In this document: one piece after another, positions 26,201 through 35,513 of the stretch
Layout of the letters: every line of letters begins with the position of its first letter
Numbering within the stretch: the stretch's first letter is position 1
From: Alphaproteobacteria bacterium
GTDB taxonomy: Bacteria > Pseudomonadota > Alphaproteobacteria > Rhizobiales > CAJQND01
Direction: 5' to 3'
DNA length: 64,000 nucleotides
Assembly (NCBI GenBank): GCA_024227565.1
Contig: JAAEUE010000108.1
Coordinates: 50,248-114,247, forward strand
Position numbers and translations under genes: made by a program
The notes under the pieces: generated by a model
Told to the model about the DNA's origin: nothing
The model's database searches: none
What the model saw: the letters and a program-made list of their open reading frames with translations, nothing else

Positions 26201-26312
26201 GAGATTTCTCCTCGTTTGCAAAAATGCGTGGGGCCGAAGCGCAGGAGATTAACGGCGGTATTTCGTTTTGTATACAATCAAGGCCGGGCGGCAGAAGCGC
26301 CGCGTTAAGCTG

Positions 26313-27527
26313 CTATTCTTGAGCGGGATACCACTGGCTCATGATCTGATGGGCCACGCCAGCCAAGACCGCAGCTGCAGCCATCATCCATAGCGCAGCA
26401 AGGGGGGCAGTGCCCTGCCAGGCACCTGTGAATTGCGAGGCTGTGGCGCCAATCGCGATCTGCGTGAAGCCCGACAAGCCTGCCGCTGCACCAATTGTCC
26501 TGGGCAGCACGGAAATGGCGGCAGCGGTTCCGTTCGGGATGACAAGGCCATTGCCAAGGGTCACCAGCAGCATGGGCACAAACAGGGTTATGGGCGAGAG
26601 CGCGCCGGAAAGGGCAAATCCCAGCATGATCAGCGTGCCGGCAACCGCAAGGCCGTTGCCAACAGTGATCATCCGGTCAATCCCGATAACTTGCGAATAG
26701 CGCCCGGACAGGAAGTTCCCGGTCATGTAGCCAACCGACACAAGCATGAACCAAAGCCCGTAATCGAGTGGAGACCGGGACAGAACCTCAACCATGATGA
26801 ACGGCGCACCGGCGATGAAGGTGAAGAACACCGCGCTGCAGAACCCCAAGGTGAGCGTGTAGCCGATGAACCGCGGCTCGCGGAACAGCGCCGATGCCCC
26901 GCGCGCCAGCCTGGCCGCTTCATCCCCGCCGCCTTTCGCTGGTGGATTGGTTTCCGGCAAGCCCCACAACACCAGTACGAACACCGCGCTGCCAAACCCC
27001 ACCAGCACATAGAACGACATGCGCCAGGTTGCTATCTCGTCAAGAAAACCGCCCAGTGCAGGCGCAAACATGGGCACAAGAACCCATGCCATGGTGATGT
27101 ATCCAAGAATGCTCGCCGAGGCCTCGCGTCCGTGCAGGTCGCGCACGATTGCGCGGCCCAAGACCATGCCGGCAGCGCCGCCCAAGGCCTGGACAAACCG
27201 GGCGACCATCAACGTCTCTATTGACGTGGCAAAGGCGCACAGGAAACTGGCCACCACGTAAAGGCACAAGCCGCCCAGCATGACCGGGCGCCGGCCATAG
27301 ATGTCGGACAACGGCCCGTAGACCAGCTGGCTGATGGCCAAGCCGGCAAGATAAACCGTGAGCGTAAGCTGCACGGTGCCTGAGGTCGCCGAGAACTCTT
27401 CCATGAGCCCGGGTATGGAGGGCACGAAGATGTTCATGGCGAGCGGGCCGTTTGTGCTTACCGCCACCAGGATGACGTAGAGCAAAGGCGAACTCACGCC
27501 AGGAGCCGGCGCAGAGGAGCTTAACAT
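26313..27527 (-). CDS. Bcr/CflA family multidrug MFS transporter
   Basis: This is a 404-residue major facilitator with about 12 helices. The Bcr/CflA start is NIFVPSIPGLMEEF, and the motif A loop is YGPLSDIYGRRPVML. The helix-5 region (GRAIVRDLHGREASA) is typical of drug:proton antiporters. Members export chloramphenicol, bicyclomycin or other compounds, and some export cysteine or sulfonamides. It lies about 110 bases downstream of the cysK start region in the same orientation (transcribed before cysK), so they could share a transcript. The substrate is unknown. Confidence 0.85.
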   Translation of the reverse strand: MLSSSAPAPGVSSPLLYVILVAVSTNGPLAMNIFVPSIPGLMEEFSATSGTVQLTLTVYLAGLAISQLVYGPLSDIYGRRPVMLGGLCLYVVASFLCAFATSIETLMVARFVQALGGAAGMVLGRAIVRDLHGREASASILGYITMAWVLVPMFAPALGGFLDEIATWRMSFYVLVGFGSAVFVLVLWGLPETNPPAKGGGDEAARLARGASALFREPRFIGYTLTLGFCSAVFFTFIAGAPFIMVEVLSRSPLDYGLWFMLVSVGYMTGNFLSGRYSQVIGIDRMITVGNGLAVAGTLIMLGFALSGALSPITLFVPMLLVTLGNGLVIPNGTAAAISVLPRTIGAAAGLSGFTQIAIGATASQFTGAWQGTAPLAALWMMAAAAVLAGVAHQIMSQWYPAQE

Positions 27528-27634
27528 TCAGGTGGTGCTTTCAAGGGCAGTATGGGGCGCACTATAGGAGCTATGAACACCGTTTGCCAAGCCGGTCCTC
27601 TGTTCAGACCTCCTAAGGGGAACGGCACTCCGGC

Positions 27635-29335
27635 TCACCCCTGAACCGGGTCACCCAAGTTTGCGTAATCATCGTTTCGCAGGTCTTGGACAATGCCCAG
27701 AACCTCATCGGAACTGGTCCCCATCGACGTCATGGCAATGGCCCCCAGCTGCAGGCTTGCCTCCAGGGTTTCGGGCACCGCCTGGGTCACACCCAACCCC
27801 TCAAGGTTCCGTCCATGGGGCAGATCCTGGGCGCGGGCAAAGACCGGCAGATCCGGGAAATGCTTCGACAGGGCGCTCGCAATGTGGTCAGCCGTTGCGT
27901 GCTGGTCAATTGTCACCACTGCGCCTTTGGCCCGTTCGGCCCCGGCAGAATTGAGGATTTCAATCTGGCTCGCATCGCCAAAGAACACCGGCATTCCCTT
28001 TGCGCGGCAGGCCGCAATCCGCTTGGCGTCAAGATCAAGCGCCACATAGGACATGCCGCCTGCCGAGATGATTTTGGCAACGGTCTGCCCAACGCGGCCA
28101 AACCCGGCGATCACCACATGGTCCGCCAGATCTTCGCCAATGTCTTCCGCCGATGCCACCATGAGCGGCTCCCGCTTGGCCCAGAACGAAAAGAAACGGC
28201 TCCCCGCATATGCCATGGCAGGGGTGGCAACCATGCTGAGCGTAATGCCGGCAAGAAGGATCTGTGTGGTCTCCGTCGCAAGAAGCCCCAGCGCACTGGC
28301 GCTCAGGAACAGGATGAAGCCAAACTCCCCCCCTTGCGACAACAACAAACCGGCACGCACCGACACCCCGAGCGACAATCCGAACAACCGGCACAAAACA
28401 GCCGTGATCAAGCTCTTTCCCGCCATCAGGCCGACCACCAGCAGGGTGATCTTGAACCATTCACTCTGGATCAAGCTGAGGTTGATCGACATGCCGACGG
28501 ACATGAAGAAGAGGCCAAGGAGGATCCCGCGGAAGGGCCGGATATCCGCCTCCACCTGATGCTTGTATTCGGTTTCCGACAACAGCAGGCCAGCAAGAAA
28601 GGCACCCAGCACCATCGAAATCCCAACCAGCGACATGAGCCAGCCGGTTCCAAGAACAACCAGCAGAGTGGTCGCCACGAACAGCTCAGAGCTGCGCGTA
28701 TCTGCAATGATGCGATAGGCCGGGCGCAAAATAAGGCGGCCAATGCCGACCACCAACGCCAGGGTCAATCCGGCCTTGAGGATCGCCAAGCCCATGGCGG
28801 TCATAAAGGATCCGGAGCCTTCTCCAAACAAAGTCACGAGCATCAACAGAGGCACGATGGCAAGGTCTTGAAGCAGCAATATTGCAAATGAGACCTTGCC
28901 GAATGATGTCGCCCGCTCTCCGCGCTCGGTGAGCAGCTGCAACACAAACGCCGTCGATGACAACGCCAGTCCTCCCCCCACGATCATGGCCGTTTGCTCG
29001 TTGGCGCCCAGTCCCCAGGCAACTGCGGCAACAACCAGCCCAGTCACAACAACCTGCAACGTACCCAGCCCGAAAACGTAAGTGCGCAAGGCGCGAAGCC
29101 GTTCGACGGAAAATTCCAGGCCGATCATGAAGAGCAGAAACACAACACCGAATTCTGCCAGGCCATGCGCACTGTCAGAATCCCTGATCATCGCCAAACC
29201 ATGTGGGCCCACAAGTATGCCCGCTGCAAGATATCCCAGCACAGGGCTGGTGCGCAGGCGCCGGAACGCAGGCACCACAACAACAGCCGCCACAAGGAAT
29301 ATCAGGACGTCATATAGGATTTCCGAGTTGTGCAA
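27635..29335 (-). CDS. Monovalent cation:proton antiporter-2 (KefB/KefC-like) with RCK N-domain
   Basis: This 566-residue protein has about 12 membrane helices of the CPA2 type (FGVVFLLFMIGLEFSVERLRAL, ALSSTAFVLQLL, ILLLQDLAIVPLL). A cytoplasmic TrkA-N/RCK domain follows (HVVIAGFGRVGQTVAKII). Kef-type systems expel potassium, often when electrophiles deplete or conjugate glutathione. No KefF/KefG-type ancillary gene is adjacent. A universal stress protein gene lies just upstream on the same strand, 63 bases away, which suggests a joint stress response. Confidence 0.87.
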   Translation of the reverse strand: MHNSEILYDVLIFLVAAVVVVPAFRRLRTSPVLGYLAAGILVGPHGLAMIRDSDSAHGLAEFGVVFLLFMIGLEFSVERLRALRTYVFGLGTLQVVVTGLVVAAVAWGLGANEQTAMIVGGGLALSSTAFVLQLLTERGERATSFGKVSFAILLLQDLAIVPLLMLVTLFGEGSGSFMTAMGLAILKAGLTLALVVGIGRLILRPAYRIIADTRSSELFVATTLLVVLGTGWLMSLVGISMVLGAFLAGLLLSETEYKHQVEADIRPFRGILLGLFFMSVGMSINLSLIQSEWFKITLLVVGLMAGKSLITAVLCRLFGLSLGVSVRAGLLLSQGGEFGFILFLSASALGLLATETTQILLAGITLSMVATPAMAYAGSRFFSFWAKREPLMVASAEDIGEDLADHVVIAGFGRVGQTVAKIISAGGMSYVALDLDAKRIAACRAKGMPVFFGDASQIEILNSAGAERAKGAVVTIDQHATADHIASALSKHFPDLPVFARAQDLPHGRNLEGLGVTQAVPETLEASLQLGAIAMTSMGTSSDEVLGIVQDLRNDDYANLGDPVQG

Positions 29336-29398
29336 CGGGCCTCTCCCATGCCGTTTGAAGCTTAGCGAGTGCCGGTCAAAGTCTGCTTTTGGCGCCGG

Positions 29399-30217
29399 TT
29401 AATGGGACATCAGCACGGGCACGTCCATATTCTTCAGCACATGGCGCGTAGCTCCGCCAAAGATCAGCTGAGACAGGCGCGAGCGCCCATAGCACCCCAT
29501 GACCAATAGATCGCCGTCCAGCGCCTTAACCTGCTCCAGAAGGGCTTTTCCGGCGCCGGATGATTTGCAAACAACTTCTTCTGCAGCGACCCCGTGCCTC
29601 TGCAAGGCGGCAATCAATTGGGCGGTCGTTTTGTTGCTGCCGCCCTCATCCACCGTCACCAGGTACACCTGCTTTGCCGCCTGCAACACCGGCAGGGCAT
29701 CAAAGACGGCTCGTTCGGCTTCACGGCCCGGCTTCCAGCCAACAACGATCTGCTCGCCACAGGTTTGGGCCTCATGGGCTTGGGGAACCATAAGAACCGG
29801 GCGGCCGCCGTTGAGCACCAACTGGGAAGCAGAGTCGGGCACGCCGTCGAAAGGATAATCGATCTCCTGAGACGTCACCACCACATCAGCACATGCCGTT
29901 TCCCGCAGAACATGATCAATCAGGTTTTCATCGCTTACCCACTGGAGTTGCCATTCGGCCTGGCCGGACATGCCTCGCGTCGCCTTCGTGAAGCTCTGCG
30001 CAATGGCTTCGCCTTCTGCGCGCAGCTGATCTTCGATCCGGGTGTACATTTCGCTGGGCACCGGATAGCGCGGCACCCGTTGCTGCGGCACCGGCGGCAC
30101 CACATGAAGACCGATGAGATGTGCCTCATGCCGTTTGGCAAGATCGACGGCCATCTTCAACACCTGCGGCGCCGTCTCAATAGACGGTAGATAGGCAATG
30201 ATTGTCTTCAGCGTCAT
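29399..30217 (-). CDS. Universal stress protein, tandem UspA domains
   Basis: This 272-residue protein has two Usp folds. The first (TLKTIIAYLPSIETAPQVLK to about residue 145) lacks a clear nucleotide loop. The second (EQIVVGWKPGREAERAVFDA to the end) ends with GCYGRSRLSQLIFGGATRHV, the G-x2-G-x9-G(S/T)-like ATP-binding loop. It is probably cytoplasmic and acts in stress endurance. It lies directly upstream of the Kef-like antiporter and may be co-transcribed with it. Confidence 0.85.
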   Translation of the reverse strand: MTLKTIIAYLPSIETAPQVLKMAVDLAKRHEAHLIGLHVVPPVPQQRVPRYPVPSEMYTRIEDQLRAEGEAIAQSFTKATRGMSGQAEWQLQWVSDENLIDHVLRETACADVVVTSQEIDYPFDGVPDSASQLVLNGGRPVLMVPQAHEAQTCGEQIVVGWKPGREAERAVFDALPVLQAAKQVYLVTVDEGGSNKTTAQLIAALQRHGVAAEEVVCKSSGAGKALLEQVKALDGDLLVMGCYGRSRLSQLIFGGATRHVLKNMDVPVLMSH

Positions 30218-30329
30218 TGGGGTGGCTCCAAGCTTTCTGATCGGTTCAGCGGAACGTCAGTCTTGCTTAGCCACTTTGGCCTGTTCTGGTATTGACCTGG
30301 GTCAAACCCTGTTGCGCCAGCACCGGGGC

Positions 30330-31079
30330 TCAGCCTCCCGCTGTCGCCCCGCCTTCCATGGGCAGGGCTGCCGCGTTGATAAAGCCGGCATCCTCTGAGG
30401 CCAGATAGACGATCGCCTTTGCGATCTCCTCCGGCGTGCCAATGCGGCCCACGGGATATTGCGAACGCTGGCGAGCAAGCCCAGCGTCTTCATCCCCATT
30501 TATGGCAAAGGCGGTCCGCGCCATATCCGTCTCCACCGCGCCGGGGCAAACACAGTTGACCCGCACGTCCGGCGCCAGCTCCATCGCCATGGAGCGGGTG
30601 AGATTGACTACGGCGCCTTTTGACGCGCAATAGGCTGTCGTCTCCGCATAGCCGTTGAGACCGCTCTCGGACGCCACGTGCACAATGTTGCCTTTCGACG
30701 CTTTGAGCGCCGGTAGCGCGGCACGGCTGCAAAAGAACAGGCCTTTCAGATTGGCGTCGAGCACATAGTCCCAAGCCGCCTCATCGGTCTCCTCCATGGT
30801 GCCACGGAAGAAGACCCCTGCGTTGGTCACCAGCACATCCAGTCCACCGAGCGCGTCAACGGCTTCAGTCACCATGGATTGGCAAACATCCGCCTTGGAG
30901 ATGTCGCCAGGGGCAGAAACCGTGTTTCCACCCAGCGAGGCCATCGCCGCATCCACTGAGCTTTGCGTCCGGGCATTCACCGCCACCTGCGCGCCAGCCT
31001 TCAGGAACGCCGCCGCTGTGGCATAGCCGATGCCGCGCGAGGCGCCTGTTACGAGAACTTTCTTGCCCGAAAAACCCAT
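30330..31079 (-). CDS. Short-chain dehydrogenase/reductase
   Basis: This classical SDR of 249 residues has the cofactor loop TGASRGIGYA, NAG at VLVTNAGVFF, the catalytic Ser in VHVASESGLNG, and YCASK. An Arg (NARTQSS) after beta-strand 2 could favour NADP. It starts 3 bases after the flavin oxidase stop codon, so the two form an operon controlled from the operator at 32258. In the proposed pathway it could oxidise a hydroxyl or reduce an aldehyde; this is inference. SDRs also act on amino alcohols in other microcompartment systems. Confidence 0.87.
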   Translation of the reverse strand: MGFSGKKVLVTGASRGIGYATAAAFLKAGAQVAVNARTQSSVDAAMASLGGNTVSAPGDISKADVCQSMVTEAVDALGGLDVLVTNAGVFFRGTMEETDEAAWDYVLDANLKGLFFCSRAALPALKASKGNIVHVASESGLNGYAETTAYCASKGAVVNLTRSMAMELAPDVRVNCVCPGAVETDMARTAFAINGDEDAGLARQRSQYPVGRIGTPEEIAKAIVYLASEDAGFINAAALPMEGGATAGG

Positions 31080-31082
31080 CGC

Positions 31083-32228
31083 CTAGCGGCCTGACGGACT
31101 GTCGCCCGTGGAGAGCGACGAGCGGTCGGTGATCTTGAAGCGGTCGGCAGTGCCCCATTCGCCCAGCGCCACACCGGCGGAGAACTCACCATAAACAGGA
31201 CCGTGTTTGAACAGATGACCAGAGCAGCCGCCCGACAGCAGCACGTTCTCATGCTCGGGATGGAAATCAAGAATGAAGTGTGTGTCCGGCGTCATGGCAA
31301 TCTGGCAGGCCTTCTGGTCCACCGCCCTCTGGCCCACTAGGCCTGGCAACCGATGGCGCAGGTATTGCCGCGTGCGGTTGAACGTGGCCTTATCAACCAC
31401 GCGCTCGTCTTCATCCAGATCGATGATCGTATCGGTCCAGGCAATCGCCGCCTTCACCCCATGCCCATTAACCGAAGGAATGCCGTACGCGCCATACCCA
31501 TGATCGATCCAGCACGGCATGGTGTAGGCATCAAAGGTGGGATCTGAATCCGGTGTGGAGGTGTAGATGATGTTCTGGCGCACCACCTTGGAGATAGGCC
31601 GCACGGTGCGCCGGTACATCTCGCCAAGCCAGGGCCCGGTGCACACCACAATCACATCCGCCTCAAGCGGTTTGCCATCAAGCATCAACCGCTCGGCCTC
31701 ATCACACATCACACGGCCACGTTTGATCTTGCCGCCTTCACGCTCAAATAGCTGAGCGGTCTGAACCACCGCGAGATGAGACATCACCATGCCTGCCTCA
31801 GGCTCATACAGCCCCCAAGCCACCTTCTCAGTGGAGAACTGCGGGAACCGCACCCGGATCTCGTCGGTGCTGATCTTGAAGTGCGGCACGCCCAGCTTTT
31901 CGAACGTGCTGATGGTTGCATCTTCCCAGTCCGTATGCCCCTCGCCGGCCAGCACCAGCGCACCGCATTCGTGGTGCAGCTTGACCCCCATTTCCTCCTG
32001 CAATTCCATCCACCGCAAACGGGCCTCGCGCACCCACTTTGTGTAGAATTCATCCTTGCCGTGGATTGAGCGGAATATCCGGTTATAATCACTGGAAGAT
32101 GCACGCGGATGGCCAGGTTCCCAACGGTCAATAAGGGTAACCGAAGCGCCTTTCCGCAAGAGGCTGAGGGCGGTCATGACACCAGCGATTCCAGCGCCAA
32201 CAACAATGGCCTCAGTTTTGAGCGACAT
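31083..32228 (-). CDS. FAD-dependent amine oxidase, monomeric sarcosine oxidase-like
   Basis: This 381-residue flavoprotein of the MSOX/N-methyltryptophan oxidase group has the dinucleotide motif GAGIAGVMTALSLLRKG. The region KACQIAMTPDTHFILDFHP carries Cys308, at the place where MSOX binds FAD covalently. Near the end is SGGCSGHLFKHGP. These enzymes oxidise secondary N-alkyl amino acids to an aldehyde and the free amino acid, making H2O2. It is first in an operon with the SDR gene and divergent from the glutamine-synthetase-like BMC operon, with a shared operator. I infer that it releases the aldehyde consumed in the microcompartment. Confidence 0.85.
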   Translation of the reverse strand: MSLKTEAIVVGAGIAGVMTALSLLRKGASVTLIDRWEPGHPRASSSDYNRIFRSIHGKDEFYTKWVREARLRWMELQEEMGVKLHHECGALVLAGEGHTDWEDATISTFEKLGVPHFKISTDEIRVRFPQFSTEKVAWGLYEPEAGMVMSHLAVVQTAQLFEREGGKIKRGRVMCDEAERLMLDGKPLEADVIVVCTGPWLGEMYRRTVRPISKVVRQNIIYTSTPDSDPTFDAYTMPCWIDHGYGAYGIPSVNGHGVKAAIAWTDTIIDLDEDERVVDKATFNRTRQYLRHRLPGLVGQRAVDQKACQIAMTPDTHFILDFHPEHENVLLSGGCSGHLFKHGPVYGEFSAGVALGEWGTADRFKITDRSSLSTGDSPSGR

Positions 32229-32257
32229 AACAAACTATCCCTTGCATAGGAACTGTT

Positions 32258-32274
32258 TTGAATACAGTATACAA
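32258..32274. promoter_or_regulatory. GntR-type operator, site 4 (oxidase / BMC divergent promoters)
   Basis: TTGAATACAGTATACAA matches the palindrome with one mismatch in the left half. It lies in the 114-base gap between the oxidase and ligase start codons, so it can control both the SDR-oxidase operon and the microcompartment operon. Confidence 0.72.
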
Positions 32275-32342
32275 AGAAAAGAAAGCCGACAAGCTAATCT
32301 GCCTTAAGGGGTGGCAGAAGTCTTGTGAGTGGGAGGACTTTA

Positions 32343-33638
32343 ATGGCTGATAACTTCACAAAATTGCCCGAGGGGACCCACACAGTTGCGATGGGAGCGG
32401 GCGATATGAACGGCATTATGCGGGGCAAACGCATTCCCGCCAGCCACTGGCCAACCATCTGCAAAAACGGCAATGCGATGTCGATCGCAACCTTCGCCAT
32501 CGACATGACCTGCGATGTCTGGGACACGCCCTATGTGAACTTCGACAACGGCTATCCGGACATGCATCTGTTCCCGATCATGGAGCCTGTTCCGGTGCCG
32601 TGGGAAGACGGCGTGGCGTTCTGCATGGCGCGTGCCGAGGGCATGGACCACAAGCCGGTTCCTATTGATCCGCGCGGCGCCCTGGTGGCCCAGGTGGAGC
32701 GCGCAAGTTCCATGGGCTACACGGTCCAAGTGGGCACCGAGTTGGAATTCTACCTGCTTGATCCGGAAACAAAACTGCCGCGCGATGAAGGCATCCAGGT
32801 TTACAGCCTCGCCCGCGCCGCCGAGCTGGAGCATGTGCTCGGCCCCATCCGCTCAGAGATCAATGAGATGGGCATCCCCATTGAACAATCAAACCCGGAA
32901 TATGCGCCGGGCCAGGTGGAAGTGAACATCCGTTACGACGAGGCCCTTCTGGCGGCTGACCGGGTGATCATGTTCCGCAATCTGGTGAAGGAGCTGGCGC
33001 TCGACAGCGGCTATATCGCAACCTTCATGTCAAAGCCGTTCATCGGGGAATCAGGCAACGGTTTCCACACTCACCACTCCCTTTGGAAGGACGGCAAGAA
33101 CGTCTTCTCAGATGGCGGCAAGCTCAACAAGACCGGCCTCTCCTATCTCGCCGGCATGCAATCGAAGATGTGTGAAATGGCCCTGGCCTCGGCCACCACG
33201 CCGAACGCCTATCGCCGCCGCCAGCCCTACACCTTCTGCCCCATCAACAATGCCTGGGGTCACGACAACCGCACAGTGGGTTTGCGCGTCATTGACGGGG
33301 CCGATCACTCTACCCGCGTTGAAAAGCGCGACGGCTCTGCGGACTGCAATCCCTACTACCACCTGGCCTGCGAAATCGCCGCCGGTCTGGATGGCATCGA
33401 ACAAGGCCTGGAGCCGGCACCGGAATGCACCGGCAATGCCTACGAAAGCGAAGATGCCGAACCGATCCCGACAGATCTGGCCACAGCGGTTGAGCTTGCC
33501 AAGAACTCAGACTTCATGAAGTCAGTGATTGGCGAAGACCGGTTGACCATCCTGATCCAGCAAGCCGAGCGCGAGTTGGAGTTCATGGCCAACCAGGTGA
33601 CCAAAGTTGAAACAGAACGCTACCTGACGAACTTCTGA
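32343..33638 (+). CDS. glnT: Glutamine synthetase-like gamma-glutamyl ligase (GlnT/GmaS group)
   Basis: This 431-residue member of the glutamine synthetase superfamily has the beta-grasp start (MNGIMRGKRIPASHW) and a catalytic core with GTELEFYLLD, NPEYAPGQVEVN, GNGFHTHHSLWKDGKN and ADHSTRVEKRDGSADCNPY. Relatives join glutamate with ammonia, methylamine, ethanolamine or other amines using ATP. The presence of GlxBCD and a sarcosine-oxidase-like enzyme in the same putative regulon favours an amine over ammonia. GGAGG precedes ATG 32343. The stop codon shares one base with the next start codon, that of a microcompartment vertex protein, so the two are translationally coupled. Confidence 0.85.
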   Translation: MADNFTKLPEGTHTVAMGAGDMNGIMRGKRIPASHWPTICKNGNAMSIATFAIDMTCDVWDTPYVNFDNGYPDMHLFPIMEPVPVPWEDGVAFCMARAEGMDHKPVPIDPRGALVAQVERASSMGYTVQVGTELEFYLLDPETKLPRDEGIQVYSLARAAELEHVLGPIRSEINEMGIPIEQSNPEYAPGQVEVNIRYDEALLAADRVIMFRNLVKELALDSGYIATFMSKPFIGESGNGFHTHHSLWKDGKNVFSDGGKLNKTGLSYLAGMQSKMCEMALASATTPNAYRRRQPYTFCPINNAWGHDNRTVGLRVIDGADHSTRVEKRDGSADCNPYYHLACEIAAGLDGIEQGLEPAPECTGNAYESEDAEPIPTDLATAVELAKNSDFMKSVIGEDRLTILIQQAERELEFMANQVTKVETERYLTNF

Positions 33639-33928
33639 TGAAACTCGCCCGCGTCACGGGCACCGTCACCGGCACGGTGAAAGACATTCCCTTCTCGGCC
33701 CAGAAGATGTTGCTGGTCGACATCGTGGATGCTGACGGAAATGTGCTTGAGCCCGCCGTGGTGGCTCTGGATGTTTGCAGCGCAGGCACAGGCGATCTCG
33801 TGGTTGTCACCATGGGCTCTGCAGCCCGCCTGCCAAACCAGACCAGCGGCATCGGCACCGATGCCACCGTAATCGCGCTGGTCGATGAACTCACAGTGGG
33901 CGGAAAATCCGTCTACAACGCCCCTTAA
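33638..33928 (+). CDS. Bacterial microcompartment vertex protein (BMC-P, EutN/CcmL family)
   Basis: This 96-residue pentamer-forming shell protein caps the 12 vertices of a microcompartment. The family pattern is clear: start [16 protein letters not shown], then [13 protein letters not shown], the short [19 protein letters not shown] and [16 protein letters not shown]. It is the only BMC-P gene in the window. Its ATG shares one base with the ligase stop (TGATG). With the single BMC-H and single tandem-domain shell gene it completes a minimal three-part shell. Confidence 0.93.
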   Translation: MKLARVTGTVTGTVKDIPFSAQKMLLVDIVDADGNVLEPAVVALDVCSAGTGDLVVVTMGSAARLPNQTSGIGTDATVIALVDELTVGGKSVYNAP

Positions 33929-33951
33929 CTTTGAGAGGACATGACCCTAAA

Positions 33952-34260
33952 ATGGCGCAGAAAATAGCTCCCGGCCAATCGGCCCTCGGCATGATCGAAA
34001 CCCGCGGCATCGTTGCTTCCATCGAAGCGGCCGACGCCATGGTCAAAGCCGCAAACGTCACCATCGTTGGTCACCGGAAAGCCGGCGGCGGTCTGGTCTC
34101 CGTCATCGTCAGAGGTGAAGTCGGCGCTGTGAAAGCGGCAACCGATGCTGGCGCTGTGGCGGCCAACAAGATTGGCGAAGTGGTTGCGGTGCACGTCATT
34201 CCGCGGCCTCATGATGAAGTCAACGACATGCTCGACGCCATTGGCGGCGGCGGCGACTGA
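33952..34260 (+). CDS. Bacterial microcompartment hexameric shell protein (BMC-H)
   Basis: This 102-residue single BMC domain reads [60 protein letters not shown] and [15 protein letters not shown], which is an almost textbook order. The AGGG stretch should line the central pore through which substrates pass. It is the only BMC-H in the window, so shell facets would be built from this protein plus the tandem-domain one. ATG 33952 follows AGAGGA at a rather long spacing. Confidence 0.95.
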   Translation: MAQKIAPGQSALGMIETRGIVASIEAADAMVKAANVTIVGHRKAGGGLVSVIVRGEVGAVKAATDAGAVAANKIGEVVAVHVIPRPHDEVNDMLDAIGGGGD

Positions 34261-34322
34261 CCTGAACCCGCTCCGGGGTCTCTTATGGCTCCGCCCGAAT
34301 TGAGTGAAAGGTCACGCGCCCG

Positions 34323-35513
34323 ATGAGTACGGCCGACTTTCAGAAAATGACCAGCGCCCTTGGCGGGGACAAACGTGGTCCGTTGACTGACCTGCCCTCG
34401 GTGCAGAAGGTCACGGTGCTCGGCGCCGGCGTTGATGCGCAGGCCATTGCCTGCTTATGTCTGTCTGAAGGTGCGGACGTTGTGATGTTCTCAGCCTACC
34501 GCGCAGAGCTGGAGCCGCTCCGTGCCGCAGGTGGTATCTCAGTGCGCGGCCAGGGCCCGGTCGGCAACTACCAGATTGACCAGGAGAACAGCCCCTCCAT
34601 CCGTCTCACCTCTGAGCTCGATGCAGCGGTTGACCATGCGGACGTCATCTTCGTCACCGGACCGGTTCTAAAGCAGCGCACCTATTCGCTGGTTCTGGCA
34701 GGTCACCTCAAAGAGGGCCAGATCATCGTGATTGCTCCGGGCCGCAGCCTGGGCGCGGTTGAGATGGCCTGGAACCTGCGCGTTGGCGGCAACACAACCA
34801 ACGTTTCCATCGTCGAGCCGGGGCAACTGCCCTGGTGGGTCCGCAAGGATGGCAACACCCTCAACCTGAGTGCAATTGGCCCAGCCAAATGCGGCGTCAT
34901 CCCTGGAAGCAACCAGCGTGTGCTGGCCGCGCTGCAACCCTATCTGCCCAACATGGTCCCAGCCCCCAACGTGATTGACAGCGGTTTTTCAGATGCCAGC
35001 GGCTTCATTGAAGTGGGCGCCTTAATGCTCGGCGGCCCGGCCATGCCCTCAGGCGGCCCTGATCTGCCCGTCGGCGGCGTTCCGCTGGACAGCCAGGCCA
35101 CGTTCCGCAACCTCATCGGCGAAAACCATCGCGCTGTAATGCGCGCCATGGCCGGCGAACGCCGTGCTGTGGCTGAGAAGTGGGGCGTGCGCACCATACC
35201 GGACAACAAAGAGCTCTACGAGCTGAACACCGGCGCCGCATCTGGCGAAGGCTCGCGCCCTGTGCCTGCGCCTGAGCACGCTGAAGCTTTGGTGCGCTGC
35301 GCCGTCATTGGCTCGCTGGTGCCTTTGCTGTCCGCTGCAAACATTGCCGATGTCGCGGCCCCGACCACAGAGGCCATGGTGTCGACGGCTTGCGCCGTTC
35401 TGGGCGGCGATCTTTTGAACGCAGGCCGGCGCCTGGACACCATCGGCATTCCCTCCGTCAATCTTGAAGACGCGCGCCGGGCGCTGGAAGCCATAGCGGC
35501 AGGAGAGGCCTAA
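34323..35513 (+). CDS. NAD(P)-binding opine/octopine dehydrogenase-like protein in BMC operon
   Basis: This 396-residue protein has a Rossmann start KVTVLGAGVDAQAIACLCLSEG at about residue 29, then VIFVTGPVLKQRTYSLVL and HLKEGQIIVIAPGR. A mostly helical C-terminal half follows. This is the layout of the octopine/nopaline dehydrogenase and ketopantoate reductase class. Opine dehydrogenases form or cleave N-(carboxyalkyl) amino acids with NAD(P)H, which fits a locus handling N-substituted amino acids. About 28 extra residues at the N-terminus (MSTADFQKMTSALGGDKRG) could be a cargo-targeting helix. The stop shares one base with the next gene. The family is moderately sure and the reaction unknown. 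Confidence 0.65.
   Translation: MSTADFQKMTSALGGDKRGPLTDLPSVQKVTVLGAGVDAQAIACLCLSEGADVVMFSAYRAELEPLRAAGGISVRGQGPVGNYQIDQENSPSIRLTSELDAAVDHADVIFVTGPVLKQRTYSLVLAGHLKEGQIIVIAPGRSLGAVEMAWNLRVGGNTTNVSIVEPGQLPWWVRKDGNTLNLSAIGPAKCGVIPGSNQRVLAALQPYLPNMVPAPNVIDSGFSDASGFIEVGALMLGGPAMPSGGPDLPVGGVPLDSQATFRNLIGENHRAVMRAMAGERRAVAEKWGVRTIPDNKELYELNTGAASGEGSRPVPAPEHAEALVRCAVIGSLVPLLSAANIADVAAPTTEAMVSTACAVLGGDLLNAGRRLDTIGIPSVNLEDARRALEAIAAGEA

Noticed and set aside
26268..26277. TTGTATACAA ahead of cysK as a fifth GntR operator
   Set aside because: It contains the half-site but as a single 10-bp palindrome, without the 17-bp spacing shared by the other four. A short match like this can occur by chance in an AT-rich promoter.
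27686..28891. 401-residue open frame on the + strand
   Set aside because: It is antisense to the Kef-like antiporter and shows only the hydrophilic mirror of membrane helices.
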